From Acidovorax sp. YS12 (lineage in GTDB: Bacteria > Pseudomonadota > Gammaproteobacteria > Burkholderiales > Burkholderiaceae_C), in NCBI GenBank assembly GCA_021496925.1, contig CP053915.1, forward strand, positions 3,127,501 to 3,191,500: a stretch of 64,000 nucleotides of DNA, in the 5' to 3' direction. The position numbers and the translations under genes were made by a program. This document shows, piece after piece, positions 32,052 through 40,742 of the stretch. The notes beneath the pieces were generated by a model. That model saw nothing but the letters and a program-made list of their open reading frames with translations, was not told the origin of the DNA and did not search any database. The first letter of the stretch is position 1. Each line of letters starts with the position of its first letter.

Positions 32052-33698
32052 ATGCCCACCCTCGATTGGCTCAACCGCGCCACCGCCTTCACCACCGCCT
32101 CCCAGGTGCCCTACCGGCTGCTGGACACCGTCTCGACCCACGGCGATGCCACGCTGGCGGCACACAACCTGTTGATCCAGGGCGACAACCTTGAAGCCCT
32201 CAAGGCCCTGCTGCCGTTCTATCAAGGGCAGGTCAAGTGCATCTTCATCGACCCGCCCTACAACACGAAAAGCGCCTTCGAGCACTACGACGACAACCTG
32301 GAGCACAGCCAATGGCTCAGCATGATGCTGCCGCGCCTGCAACTGCTGCGCGAGCTGTTGAGCGAGGATGGATCGATCTGGGTGACCATTGACGACAACG
32401 AGGGGCATTACCTCAAGGTGTTGATGGATGAGGTGTTTGGGCGGGGGAATTTCGTGGCCGACGTTTCATGGCACAAGCGCGTCAGTCCTGCCAATGACGC
32501 TCGCTATTTCAGCGGAGACCATGACCACATACTGGTCTATGCCAAGAGCAAACCGCAATGGCAACCCCACCGATTGCCGCGCAGTCAGGAGCAAACGCGG
32601 TATTACACCAACCCCGACAACGACCCGCGAGGTGATTGGAATTCCGCCGCCTATACCTGCGCGAAAACCGCCGATGAGCGCCCCAATCTCTACTACCCCT
32701 TGACCCACCCGCGCACGGGCCAGGAGGTGTGGCCCAAGCGAACCCGGGTCTGGGCTTATTCGCAAGAGGCGCACGCGCAGCATGTGCGAGACGGAATGTT
32801 GTATTGGGGCGTGGGTGGCAACGCCAATGCTCCCCGCATCAAGAAGTTCCTGACGGATTCTGGCGACGTGGTGCCGCGTTCCATTTGGGCGCACAGTGAA
32901 TCGGGCCACAACCAGGAGGCCATGCTGGAAGGGCTGGCGCTGTTTGCCGATGGCAGGTTTGGCACCCCCAAGCCTGAGCGTCTGCTCCAGCGCATCCTCC
33001 ACATCGCCACCCACCCCGGCGACCTCGTCCTCGACAGCTTCCTCGGCTCCGGCACCACGGCCGCCGTCGCCCACAAGATGGGCCGGCGCTGGATCGGCAT
33101 CGAAATGGGCGGGCACGCCGCCACGCACTGCCTGCCGCGCCTGCAAAAAGTCATCGACGGGGAGCAGGGCGGCATCAGCCAGGCCGTGGGCTGGCAGAGC
33201 GGCGGGGGCTTCCGCTTCGCACGCCTGGGCGCGCCCATCTTCGACGCGCACGGCGGCATCCACCCGCAAGTGCGCTTCGCCACCCTGGCGGCCTTCGTCT
33301 GGCAGCAGGAAACAAAGACAGCTTTTGACCCCTCACAGGGCCAGCCCGGCACGCCCTGGCTAGGAACACACTCTGTTTTTGATAGCTCCCAGCGCTTGCC
33401 GGATGGGCGTGAGGAGCCGATTTCGCTTGAACCCCCGCCCGAGCCCGCGGAACCCGTGCTGCGCAGCCGCACGGCCTATTACCTGCTGTTCAACGGCATC
33501 CTGGGCGACAAGCGCCCCGCCAGCGGCAACGTGCTGACCCGCGCCGTGCTGGACGCCCTGCTGCAACTGCACGCCACCACGCCCCACCCCGGCGCGCCCC
33601 TGGTCGTCTACGGCGAAGCCTGCCGCCTGGGGCCCGAGAGCCTGGCGCGCGCGCAGGTGACGTTCAAGCACATTCCGTATGACGTGCGGGCGAGGTGA
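32052..33698 (+). CDS. mod: Type III restriction-modification DNA methyltransferase (Mod)
   Basis: 548 residues. Adenine-N6 methyltransferase of the beta class: catalytic DPPYN at about 73-77 comes first and the SAM-binding FLGSGTT (DLVLDSFLGSGTT) comes after about residue 320, with the target recognition region between. It would also provide sequence specificity for the Res subunit (35535-38228). The middle (about 32450-32930) is clearly less GC-rich than the rest, as expected for a swapped recognition domain. Odd: residues 439-457 (THSVFDSSQRLPDGREEP) are translated from a dispersed repeat. The stop GTGA overlaps a possible start of the next gene. Confidence 0.92.
   Translation: MPTLDWLNRATAFTTASQVPYRLLDTVSTHGDATLAAHNLLIQGDNLEALKALLPFYQGQVKCIFIDPPYNTKSAFEHYDDNLEHSQWLSMMLPRLQLLRELLSEDGSIWVTIDDNEGHYLKVLMDEVFGRGNFVADVSWHKRVSPANDARYFSGDHDHILVYAKSKPQWQPHRLPRSQEQTRYYTNPDNDPRGDWNSAAYTCAKTADERPNLYYPLTHPRTGQEVWPKRTRVWAYSQEAHAQHVRDGMLYWGVGGNANAPRIKKFLTDSGDVVPRSIWAHSESGHNQEAMLEGLALFADGRFGTPKPERLLQRILHIATHPGDLVLDSFLGSGTTAAVAHKMGRRWIGIEMGGHAATHCLPRLQKVIDGEQGGISQAVGWQSGGGFRFARLGAPIFDAHGGIHPQVRFATLAAFVWQQETKTAFDPSQGQPGTPWLGTHSVFDSSQRLPDGREEPISLEPPPEPAEPVLRSRTAYYLLFNGILGDKRPASGNVLTRAVLDALLQLHATTPHPGAPLVVYGEACRLGPESLARAQVTFKHIPYDVRAR
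33366..33422 (+). repeat. Dispersed AGCGCTTG repeat inside mod
   Basis: TTTTTGATAGCTCCCAGCGC then TTGCCGGATGGGCG, in frame, no stops. It lies between the methyltransferase core and the C-terminal domain, a place where an insertion should be tolerated. Confidence 0.75.
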
Positions 33699-33703
33699 GC
33701 GGC

Positions 33704-35434
33704 ATGAACCATCCCACTATTGATTTTTTGAACACGCTCAGAAGCATGTCTGCGGAAACTGAATGGTTGGAGTTCAAGCGCGCGGAGCACACGTTCAGCT
33801 TGGATCAGTTGGCGCAGTACGTATCGGCCTTGGCGAACGAAGCCAATCTTTGCCACCGCGAGGAAGGCTGGTTGGTAATGGGCGTGGAAGACGCCATCGA
33901 TCGGGCCAATGGTTTGCGCCCCGCCAGAGGCACCCAGTTCGCACGAACGATGGAAGAGGTCAATCGGATCAAAGCCTCCGTGGCGGCGCAAACCAATCCG
34001 TCCGTGGCATTGCAGACGCCCCACGAAATCCAGGTTCCCGGCATCGATGGCCAGCCAGCGCGGGTGCTGATGTGGCGCGTGCCTGCCGCTCCCCGTGGCA
34101 TGCCCGTGACGTGCAAGGGTCACTGGTGGGGCCGCGTTGGCGAGAAACTGGGGGGACTGGCGCTGCACAAGCTGGACACGCTGCGCGCTCAATCGGCGCT
34201 TCACGATTGGTCCGCAGCCGTCGTGTCCAGCGATTGGGCGCTATTGGAGCCCAGGGCCATCGCCCGTGCGCGCGAGCTGTTCGCGCGCCGGCATGCACCG
34301 AAGCCCGACATGGTGGATCAAATGCAGTGCCAGTCCGACGTGGAGTTTCTGCATGGCCTGCGCTTGGCCGTCAATGGTGGGCTGACGCGGGCCGCGCTGG
34401 TGCTGCTGGGCAAGCCAATGGCGGCTGTTCACCTGGGCGGGCCTACGCCGCGCATAGGCTGGAAGCTGGTGGATCATCGCGGGGATGATGTGGGGCATAA
34501 GCACTTCGACCTGCCGCTGCTGTTGGGCGTGGATGCCTTGATCGAACGCGTCCGCATCATTGAAGTCAACGTGCTGCCGCCGCGCGAAGTGGCACCACTG
34601 AATTTGCCGAATTACGACGACTGGGTGATCCGTGAAGCCTTGCACAACTGCATTGCGCATCAGGACTACACGCAAGGCGGGCGCATTCTGGTCACGGAGA
34701 GCCCTGACACGCTCCAATTTTTCAACTACGGCGAGTTTCTGCCCGGATCGCTGGACAAGGTGTTGCATGCCGTCCAGCCTGAACAGCGTTATCGCAATGC
34801 CTGCCTTGCCAACGCGATGGTGGATCTGGATTTGATGGAGACGATGAATCGCGGGGTCAAGGGCATGTTCCGCAGGCAAAGGGACCGTTTCTTTCCGCTG
34901 CCGGACTATGGGATTGGTACGCAGCCTGCTTCCGTCACCGTCACGTTGTATGGACGCACGTTGGATGAACGCTACGTCGGTGCACTGATGACGCACACGG
35001 ATCTGAGCCTGGAAGACGCGGTTTTGCTCGATCAGATCCAAAAAAACAGGTTGCCACCTGCGCGGCAGTTGCAACGCCTACGCGCGAAAGGCGTGATCGA
35101 AGGGCGAGGCAAGAAGATTCGCATTTCGGCTGCTATTGCCGTGGCTACGGGGTCGGAAGTCGCCTATGTCAACCAGAAGGGCCCTGCCGCCCAAGACTGG
35201 AAGGATTTGGTGTGCAAACTGCTGGCGCTGGCGCCGCAACCCCGCACCAAAATCGATGAGCTGTTGCTCCCCAAGCTGGCGCTGTGGATTCCGGGCGCGG
35301 CGGAGCGCAAGAAGTACATCAAGGACTTGCTCTCGGACATGGCCCGGCAAGGCACCATTCAGAACATTGGCAAGCCAACCCGAGGCGCTCTTTGGGCGCT
35401 CACTGCGCCAATGAGCGCCAATGAATCTGGGTGA
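33704..35434 (+). CDS. Schlafen/AlbA_2-type ATP-binding protein between mod and res
   Basis: 576 residues from ATG 33704; GTG 33695 is an alternative that overlaps the mod stop. N-terminal AlbA_2 (Schlafen-like) domain: ETEWLEFKRAE and EGWLVMGVEDA, at about 18-60. Middle part resembles the GHKL-like HATPase_c_4 proteins: YDDWVIREALHNCIAHQDYTQG and LETMNRGVKGMFRRQ. C-terminus has a winged-helix-like LPPARQLQRLRAKGVIEGRG. Such proteins are often called RecG-like or transcriptional regulators and appear in defence loci. GC is visibly lower than in the flanking genes, which points to separate acquisition. Function unknown; it may regulate or add to the R-M system. Confidence 0.8.
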   Translation: MNHPTIDFLNTLRSMSAETEWLEFKRAEHTFSLDQLAQYVSALANEANLCHREEGWLVMGVEDAIDRANGLRPARGTQFARTMEEVNRIKASVAAQTNPSVALQTPHEIQVPGIDGQPARVLMWRVPAAPRGMPVTCKGHWWGRVGEKLGGLALHKLDTLRAQSALHDWSAAVVSSDWALLEPRAIARARELFARRHAPKPDMVDQMQCQSDVEFLHGLRLAVNGGLTRAALVLLGKPMAAVHLGGPTPRIGWKLVDHRGDDVGHKHFDLPLLLGVDALIERVRIIEVNVLPPREVAPLNLPNYDDWVIREALHNCIAHQDYTQGGRILVTESPDTLQFFNYGEFLPGSLDKVLHAVQPEQRYRNACLANAMVDLDLMETMNRGVKGMFRRQRDRFFPLPDYGIGTQPASVTVTLYGRTLDERYVGALMTHTDLSLEDAVLLDQIQKNRLPPARQLQRLRAKGVIEGRGKKIRISAAIAVATGSEVAYVNQKGPAAQDWKDLVCKLLALAPQPRTKIDELLLPKLALWIPGAAERKKYIKDLLSDMARQGTIQNIGKPTRGALWALTAPMSANESG

Positions 35435-35534
35435 AATCGCCAATCGAAAAGTATGAATTCTTTATAAATCAATAAGTTGCATTGGATTTGGTGCCACTGT
35501 TCCGCCAATGCTTAAACCAATCTCCCGCCAATCG

Positions 35535-38228
35535 ATGACCATCCTCACCCTCAAGCGCTACCAGCAAACCGCCCTCGACACCCTGACCGCCTTCGCCCGT
35601 CTGGCAGCCGTCAAGGGCCCGGCGGCGGCTTATCGGGAGCTGGCGGGCCACGCCTATTACGCGGAGACTTTTGGCGACGTGCCCTGCGTGTGCCTGCGCA
35701 TTCCCACCGGCGGCGGCAAGACGGTGATGGCCGCGCACGCCGTGCCGCTGCTGGCCCGCGCCTGGTGCACTACGGATGCGCCAGTGGCGGTGTGGCTGGT
35801 GCCGAGCGACGCCATCCGCGCGCAAACCCTGGGCGCGCTGCAAACCCCCGGTCATCCGTACCGCGAGGCGCTGGCCGAGGCATACGGCCAGGGCGTGCAG
35901 GTGTGCGCACTGGAAGAAGTGGCGCAGATCGCTCCGCCGGATTGGGAACGCCAAGCCGTGGTGGTGGTGGCCACCATCCAGAGCTTTCGCATCGAGGATG
36001 CGGGGCAGCGCAACGTCTATAGCTTTTCCGAGAGCTTCGAGCGTCATTTCAAGGGCAAGGATAGCCAGGCGCTGGCGGGCCTGCAGGCGCTGCCCGATGC
36101 CCTGGTCACGCCCGAAGACGCCGCGCGCGACACCACCGGCGTGCTGGCCGGCTTCGTGGGCCAGCCACGCTGGAGCCTGGCGAACTGGCTGGCGCTGCAC
36201 CAGCCCATCGTCATCGTGGACGAGGCGCACAACACCAAGACGGACAAGAGCTTCACGGCGCTGCAGCGGCTCAACCCCTGCTTCATCGTGGAGCTGACGG
36301 CCACGCCTATTCCCGCCAAGACGAATGTGCTGTACCACGTCAGCGCCCAGGAACTGGCGGCCGAGGACATGATCAAGCTGCCCATCGTGCTGGCCGAGCA
36401 TCCCGAGGGCTGGCCCGCCGCCGTGTTTGCTGCCGTGCAGACGCAGCGCCAACTGGAAGCCGAGGCGCTCAAGGACGAAGCCGCAGGCTATGGCTACGTA
36501 CGCCCCATCGTGCTATTCCAGGCGCAGAACGCGGGCGACGAGATGCCGCCCGAGAAGCTGCACGACTACCTCGTCAACACGCTGAAACTGCCCGAGAGCC
36601 AGATCGCCATCGCCACCGGCACCACGCGCGGGCTGGCCGACATTCAGCTTGCCGCACGCGATTGCCCGGTGCGCTACGTCATCACCGTGCAAGCGCTGCG
36701 CGAGGGCTGGGACTGCCCGTTTGCCTACGTGCTGTGCAGCTTGCAAAAGCTCACCAGCGCCACGGCGGTGGAGCAGCTGCTGGGCCGCGTACTGCGCATG
36801 CCCTACGCGCGCCCGCGCGGACGGGCGGCGCTGGAGCGGGCCTACGCCCACGTGTGCGCGGCGGAATTTGGGCAGGCGGCGCGCGCATTAGCGGATCGAC
36901 TGATCGAGCACATGGGTTTCGAGGCACTGGACGTGGCCTCGATGATTGCCGCGCAAGCCGCCTTGCCATGGCAGGATGGGGCGGGCGATGATTTTGGGTC
37001 AAATCGGCCTCAGACGCCCGCCAGTCAAGCGCTGATAGCTACTAATTTTGAACTGATTTTGCCCACACCCGCACTGCTGGCACTGCCTGGCATGCAGGCA
37101 CAGAGCGTGGCGGGAGGGCAGCAGCTCGTGGCCACCCGCCACATTGGCGCGGAGGCCGAAGCGCTGTTGTTGGCCCAGGTGCGCGGCGCCAAGAAGCAGG
37201 AACAGGTGCGCGGCCAGGTGGCGCAGCACAACGCGCTGCTGGCCGCGCAGGCCGCGCCCTCGGTGCGTGGCGTGCCGTTCGCGCCCCTGCCCACGCTGGG
37301 CTACCGCACCGCACCGCAAGCCCCGCTGTGGCCGCTGGAGCGCGAGGCCGTGCTAGAGGCCGTGGAGCTGGATTTGCTTGCGCCCCAGGCCGTGCAATTG
37401 CCAGGCTTCCGGGTGGTGCAGGAGTCGGACGTTTTCGAGATCGGCCTGGATGGCGAGCGCATCGCGCTGCGCCGCACCGGCAGCGCGCAAATGGCGATGG
37501 ATTACGCCAGCAGCAGCATCGACGCGCAGACGCTGGTGGGCTGGCTGGACCAGTCGCTGTTCAAGTCCGTTCACCTGAGCGGCCTGACGCAGAGCGAGCG
37601 CCGCACTTACCTGGCGGCAGTGGTGAACCACCAGCTCCACACCTGCGGCGTGCCGCTGGTGGTGCTGGCGCAGGCGCGCTTTCAGCTCGCACGCGCCATC
37701 GAAAACCACGTGGCCGACCTGTGGCGCGCCGCCGCACAGCGCGCCTTCCAGCAGAAAGTGCTGGCCGGAGATGGCTGGCTGGTGGAGCCGGACTGGACGC
37801 ACCCGCACGTTTTCACCCCGGGCCGCTACCCAGCGCCCGCCGCCTCGCGTTACGGCGGGCGCTGGCGCTTCGACAAGCACTACTTTCCGGTGCTGGCGGA
37901 TTTGAAGGACGGCGGGCAAGAATTCCAGTGCGCCCAACTCATTGACCGCCACCCACGCGTGCGCCACTGGGTGCGCAACCTGGATACTGCCCCGTGCGGC
38001 TTTGGCTTGCCCACGTCGCGCGGGCACTTTTATGCCGACTTCGTGGCTGAACTGGTGGATGGGCGCGTGGCGCTGCTGGAATTCAAAGGCCTTTTGCAAC
38101 ACGACCCCTACGAACTGGAAAAGCGCCAAGTAGGAGAGCTGTGGGCACGCGCCAGTGACGGACGCGCGGTGTTCGGCTGGCTGACGATCGAAGGCTTGGC
38201 ACAGCAACTGGACGCGGTACTTGCCTGA
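35535..38228 (+). CDS. res: Type III restriction enzyme, Res subunit
   Basis: 897 residues from ATG 35535 (MTILTLKRYQQTALD, as in homologues); ATG 35508 is an in-frame alternative. Superfamily 2 translocase plus endonuclease that works with Mod. Walker A RIPTGGGKTV near residue 64, DEAH box in VIVDEAHNTKT, motif III VELTATPIP, motif VI QLLGRVLRMP. The C-terminal nuclease has Asp in FYADFVAEL and Glu-x-Lys in ALLEFKG, a PD-(D/E)xK core. All motifs present, so it looks active. Around residues 487-505 (FGSNRPQTPASQALIATNF) a dispersed repeat is read in frame between the helicase and C-terminal parts. The 100 bp upstream are AT-rich and may hold a promoter. Confidence 0.92.
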   Translation: MTILTLKRYQQTALDTLTAFARLAAVKGPAAAYRELAGHAYYAETFGDVPCVCLRIPTGGGKTVMAAHAVPLLARAWCTTDAPVAVWLVPSDAIRAQTLGALQTPGHPYREALAEAYGQGVQVCALEEVAQIAPPDWERQAVVVVATIQSFRIEDAGQRNVYSFSESFERHFKGKDSQALAGLQALPDALVTPEDAARDTTGVLAGFVGQPRWSLANWLALHQPIVIVDEAHNTKTDKSFTALQRLNPCFIVELTATPIPAKTNVLYHVSAQELAAEDMIKLPIVLAEHPEGWPAAVFAAVQTQRQLEAEALKDEAAGYGYVRPIVLFQAQNAGDEMPPEKLHDYLVNTLKLPESQIAIATGTTRGLADIQLAARDCPVRYVITVQALREGWDCPFAYVLCSLQKLTSATAVEQLLGRVLRMPYARPRGRAALERAYAHVCAAEFGQAARALADRLIEHMGFEALDVASMIAAQAALPWQDGAGDDFGSNRPQTPASQALIATNFELILPTPALLALPGMQAQSVAGGQQLVATRHIGAEAEALLLAQVRGAKKQEQVRGQVAQHNALLAAQAAPSVRGVPFAPLPTLGYRTAPQAPLWPLEREAVLEAVELDLLAPQAVQLPGFRVVQESDVFEIGLDGERIALRRTGSAQMAMDYASSSIDAQTLVGWLDQSLFKSVHLSGLTQSERRTYLAAVVNHQLHTCGVPLVVLAQARFQLARAIENHVADLWRAAAQRAFQQKVLAGDGWLVEPDWTHPHVFTPGRYPAPAASRYGGRWRFDKHYFPVLADLKDGGQEFQCAQLIDRHPRVRHWVRNLDTAPCGFGLPTSRGHFYADFVAELVDGRVALLEFKGLLQHDPYELEKRQVGELWARASDGRAVFGWLTIEGLAQQLDAVLA
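36990..37056 (-). repeat. Dispersed AGCGCTTG repeat inside res
   Basis: GGTCAAATCGGCCTCAGACG, then CCAGTCAAGCGCTGATAGCT and ACTAATTTTGA: close to the copy after dinG. Translated in frame as part of Res. Confidence 0.8.
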
Positions 38229-38254
38229 GCGGCACGTGCTACCATCGGCCCCCT

Positions 38255-38341
38255 ATGCAACGCAGCATGACCCTATCCACCCTAGCGCTAGGCCTAGTGC
38301 CTGGCCGGGGTCTGCCTGCGTTCGCCGCTTCGGTTGCCTGA
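38255..38341 (+). CDS. leuL: Leucine leader peptide of leuA
   Basis: 28 codons, ATG to TGA: MQRSMTLSTLALGLV and on to ASVA. Five leucines; four of them (positions 7, 10, 12, 14) use CTA, a very rare codon in this genome, where CTG is almost always used. This is the classic design of a leucine attenuation leader: when Leu-tRNA is scarce the ribosome stalls on CTA codons and the downstream terminator cannot form. It lies 27 bp behind res and upstream of leuA, followed by a hairpin and T-run. I found it by codon reading; it is too short for ordinary gene finding. Confidence 0.78.
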   Translation: MQRSMTLSTLALGLVPGRGLPAFAASVA

Positions 38342-38362
38342 TTCGCTTCAGCGCACACCACC

Positions 38363-38440
38363 CGACACCCCCCTGACCCCGGCCCACGAACCAGCCTCCA
38401 CGCCTGTGGAGGGCTGCAGGGGATGTCGCCTTTGGTTTTT
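38363..38440 (+). terminator. leuA attenuator hairpin
   Basis: CGACACCCCCCTG (38363-38375) pairs with GCAGGGGATGTCG (38416-38428), about 11 pairs with a small internal bulge. Inside sits a second stem, CCTCCAC / GTGGAGG with loop GCCT (38395-38412). TTTGGTTTTT follows at 38431-38440. It starts 21 bp after the leader stop and ends 26 bp before leuA, where an attenuator belongs. Confidence 0.65.
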
Positions 38441-38466
38441 CCAAACCCTGATTCGTGGAGCCCATC

Positions 38467-40173
38467 GTGATCGACCAACCGTCCCGCAAGTACCAGACCG
38501 CCGCCCCCATCGCCCTCGCGGACCGCCGCTGGCCCGCCAACACCATCACCCGCGCGCCCGTGTGGCTCTCCACCGACCTGCGCGACGGCAACCAGGCGCT
38601 GTTCGAGCCCATGAACGGCGCGCGCAAGATGAAGCTGTTCCAGGAGCTGGTGCGCATCGGCTTCAAGGAGATCGAGGTGGGCTTTCCCGCCGCCTCGCAG
38701 ACCGACTTCGACTTCGTGCGCCGCCTCATCGACGAAGACCTGGTGCCCGAGGACGTGACCCTCATGGTCATGACGCAGTCGCGCAGCGACCTCATCGAGC
38801 GCACCGTCGAGGCGCTGCGCGGCGCGCCCCGCGCCATCGTGCACCTGTACAACGCCACCGCCCCCATCTGGCGCCGCGTGGTGTTCGGCATGAACGTGAC
38901 GCAGATGCTGGCCTTCATCGAGGAACACGTCGCGCACCTCAAGCGCCTGACCGACGCGCGGCCCGAGACGCGGTGGACGCTGCAGTATTCGCCCGAGACC
39001 TTCAACGCCACCGAGCTGGAGGTGTCGCTCAAGGCCTGCCAGACCGCGCTTGCCGCCTGGGGCGCGGGCCCGGGGCGCGAGGTCATCATCAACTTGCCCA
39101 CCACGGTGGAGAACGCCACGCCCAACCGCTTCGCCGACCAGATCGAGTGGATGCACCGCCACCTCGCGCCGCGCGAGCACATCGTGCTCTCGGTGCACCC
39201 GCACAACGACCGTGGCACCGGCGTGGCGGCGGCCGAGCTGGCCTTGCTGGCCGGCGCGCAGCGCGTGGAGGGCTGCCTGTTCGGCAACGGCGAGCGCTGC
39301 GGCAACCTCGACCTGGTGACGGTGGCGCTGAACCTCTACACCCAGGGCGTGCATCCGGGCCTGGATTTTTCCGACATCAACGCCGTGGCGCGCGTGGCCG
39401 AGGAATGCACGGGCCTGCCCATCCACCCGCGCCACCCCTACGTGGGCGACCTGGTGTTCACCTCGTTCTCGGGCTCGCACCAGGACGCGATCAAGAAAGG
39501 CTTCGCCGCGCACGACCCCGAGGGCCAGTGGCAGATTCCGTACCTGCCCATCGACCCGGCGGACCTGGGCCGCACCTACGACAGCGTGATCCGCGTGAAC
39601 AGCCAGTCGGGCAAGGGCGGCATCGCCTTCCTGCTGGAGCGCGACCAGGGCGTGGTCATGCCGCGGCGCATGCAGGTGGAGTTCAGCGCCGTGGTGCAGC
39701 GCGCCACCGACGCGAGCGAGACCGAGATGACCGGCGACGCCCTCTGGGCGCTGTTCCAGGCCACCTACCTGCGCCAGCCCCAGGGCGTGCCGGGCCTGGT
39801 GACGTACCACGCGCACCGCCTGGCCGGCGACGGGCGCGGCATCGAGATCGACGTGGCGATCGACGGCGCCCGTCTCACGCTGCAGGGGCAGGGCAACGGC
39901 CCGATCGACGCGGCGGTGGACGCGCTGGGCCTGCCGCTGTCGGTGCACGCCTACGAGGAGCGCGCCACCGGCACCGGCGCGGGCGCGCAGGCGCTGGCCA
40001 TCGTCGAGGCCGGGCTGGACGGCCTGCCCGGCGCCACCTTCGGCGTGGGCCTGCACCACAACATCGTCACCGCCTCGGTGCAGGCCGTGGTGGGCGCCGC
40101 CAACCGGCTGCTGCAGCGGCGCCATGCGCAAGGGCACCAGGCCCCCGGAGCCCGGACCACGGCCATGGTTTGA
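38467..40173 (+). CDS. leuA: 2-isopropylmalate synthase
   Basis: 568 residues from GTG 38467, which follows GTGGAG at the right distance; an earlier GTG at 38455 would use that binding site as codons. Condenses acetyl-CoA and 2-ketoisovalerate, the first step of leucine synthesis. Long LeuA type: substrate motif STDLRDGNQALFEPM, metal-binding HPHND, then GNGERCGNLD and HPRHPYVGDLVFTSFSGSHQ. The C-terminal third is the leucine-binding regulatory domain (VDALGLPLSVHAYEERATGT). Controlled by the leader peptide and attenuator just upstream, and probably by leucine at the enzyme level. Confidence 0.95.
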   Translation: MIDQPSRKYQTAAPIALADRRWPANTITRAPVWLSTDLRDGNQALFEPMNGARKMKLFQELVRIGFKEIEVGFPAASQTDFDFVRRLIDEDLVPEDVTLMVMTQSRSDLIERTVEALRGAPRAIVHLYNATAPIWRRVVFGMNVTQMLAFIEEHVAHLKRLTDARPETRWTLQYSPETFNATELEVSLKACQTALAAWGAGPGREVIINLPTTVENATPNRFADQIEWMHRHLAPREHIVLSVHPHNDRGTGVAAAELALLAGAQRVEGCLFGNGERCGNLDLVTVALNLYTQGVHPGLDFSDINAVARVAEECTGLPIHPRHPYVGDLVFTSFSGSHQDAIKKGFAAHDPEGQWQIPYLPIDPADLGRTYDSVIRVNSQSGKGGIAFLLERDQGVVMPRRMQVEFSAVVQRATDASETEMTGDALWALFQATYLRQPQGVPGLVTYHAHRLAGDGRGIEIDVAIDGARLTLQGQGNGPIDAAVDALGLPLSVHAYEERATGTGAGAQALAIVEAGLDGLPGATFGVGLHHNIVTASVQAVVGAANRLLQRRHAQGHQAPGARTTAMV

Positions 40174-40206
40174 TGCCACGGCTGGCCCTGGGATAAGCTC
40201 GCGGCC

Positions 40207-40707
40207 ATGCTTGCCCCGCCCACTCCCCTTGCCCGGCGCCGCCACCTGCTGGCGCTGGGCGGCACGCTGCTGCTGGCAGCGTGCGGCAGCGCCCCGCCGC
40301 AGCGCGGCGGCACCACCGCGCTGCCCTCGCGCCTGACGCACGAGCAGGCGAGCGACATCGCCATCCACGCCCTGGGCCTGGTGGGCACGCCCTACCGCTA
40401 CGGCGGCAATACGCCCGAGGGCGGCTTCGACTGCAGCGGCCTGATCGGCTACGTGTACCGCAGCCGCGCCGGCGTGGCGCCGCCGCGCACCGTGGCGCAG
40501 CTCAACGGCTTCGGCGCGCCGGTGGACGGCGCCGACCTGCGCACCGGCGACCTGGTGGTGTTCGGCGGCGCGCGGCCCACGCACGCCGGCATCTACGTCG
40601 GGCAGGGGCGCTTCGTGCACGCGCCCTCGACAGGCGGCGAGGTGCGGCTGGACCGCCTCAGCGGCCCCTACTGGTCGCGCCAGGCCGTGGCATTCCGGCG
40701 GCCTTGA
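40207..40707 (+). CDS. NlpC/P60 family lipoprotein
   Basis: 166 residues. Signal peptide with a lipobox (LLLAAC, Cys at about 22), so it is anchored in a membrane and faces the periplasm. NlpC/P60 cysteine peptidase domain: catalytic Cys in FDCSGLIGYVY, His in THAGIYVGQGRFVH. Cuts peptidoglycan stem peptides in known relatives. Full length for the NlpC/Spr group. It lies between leuA and the DAHP synthase gene with no obvious link to either. Confidence 0.93.
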   Translation: MLAPPTPLARRRHLLALGGTLLLAACGSAPPQRGGTTALPSRLTHEQASDIAIHALGLVGTPYRYGGNTPEGGFDCSGLIGYVYRSRAGVAPPRTVAQLNGFGAPVDGADLRTGDLVVFGGARPTHAGIYVGQGRFVHAPSTGGEVRLDRLSGPYWSRQAVAFRRP

Positions 40708-40742
40708 ACCTTGCACCGCGGACCGCGCGAGAATGGCGGGCT

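Noticed and set aside
32052..33698. Phase-variable type III mod gene
   Set aside because: No run of short tandem repeats is present in the gene or just upstream.
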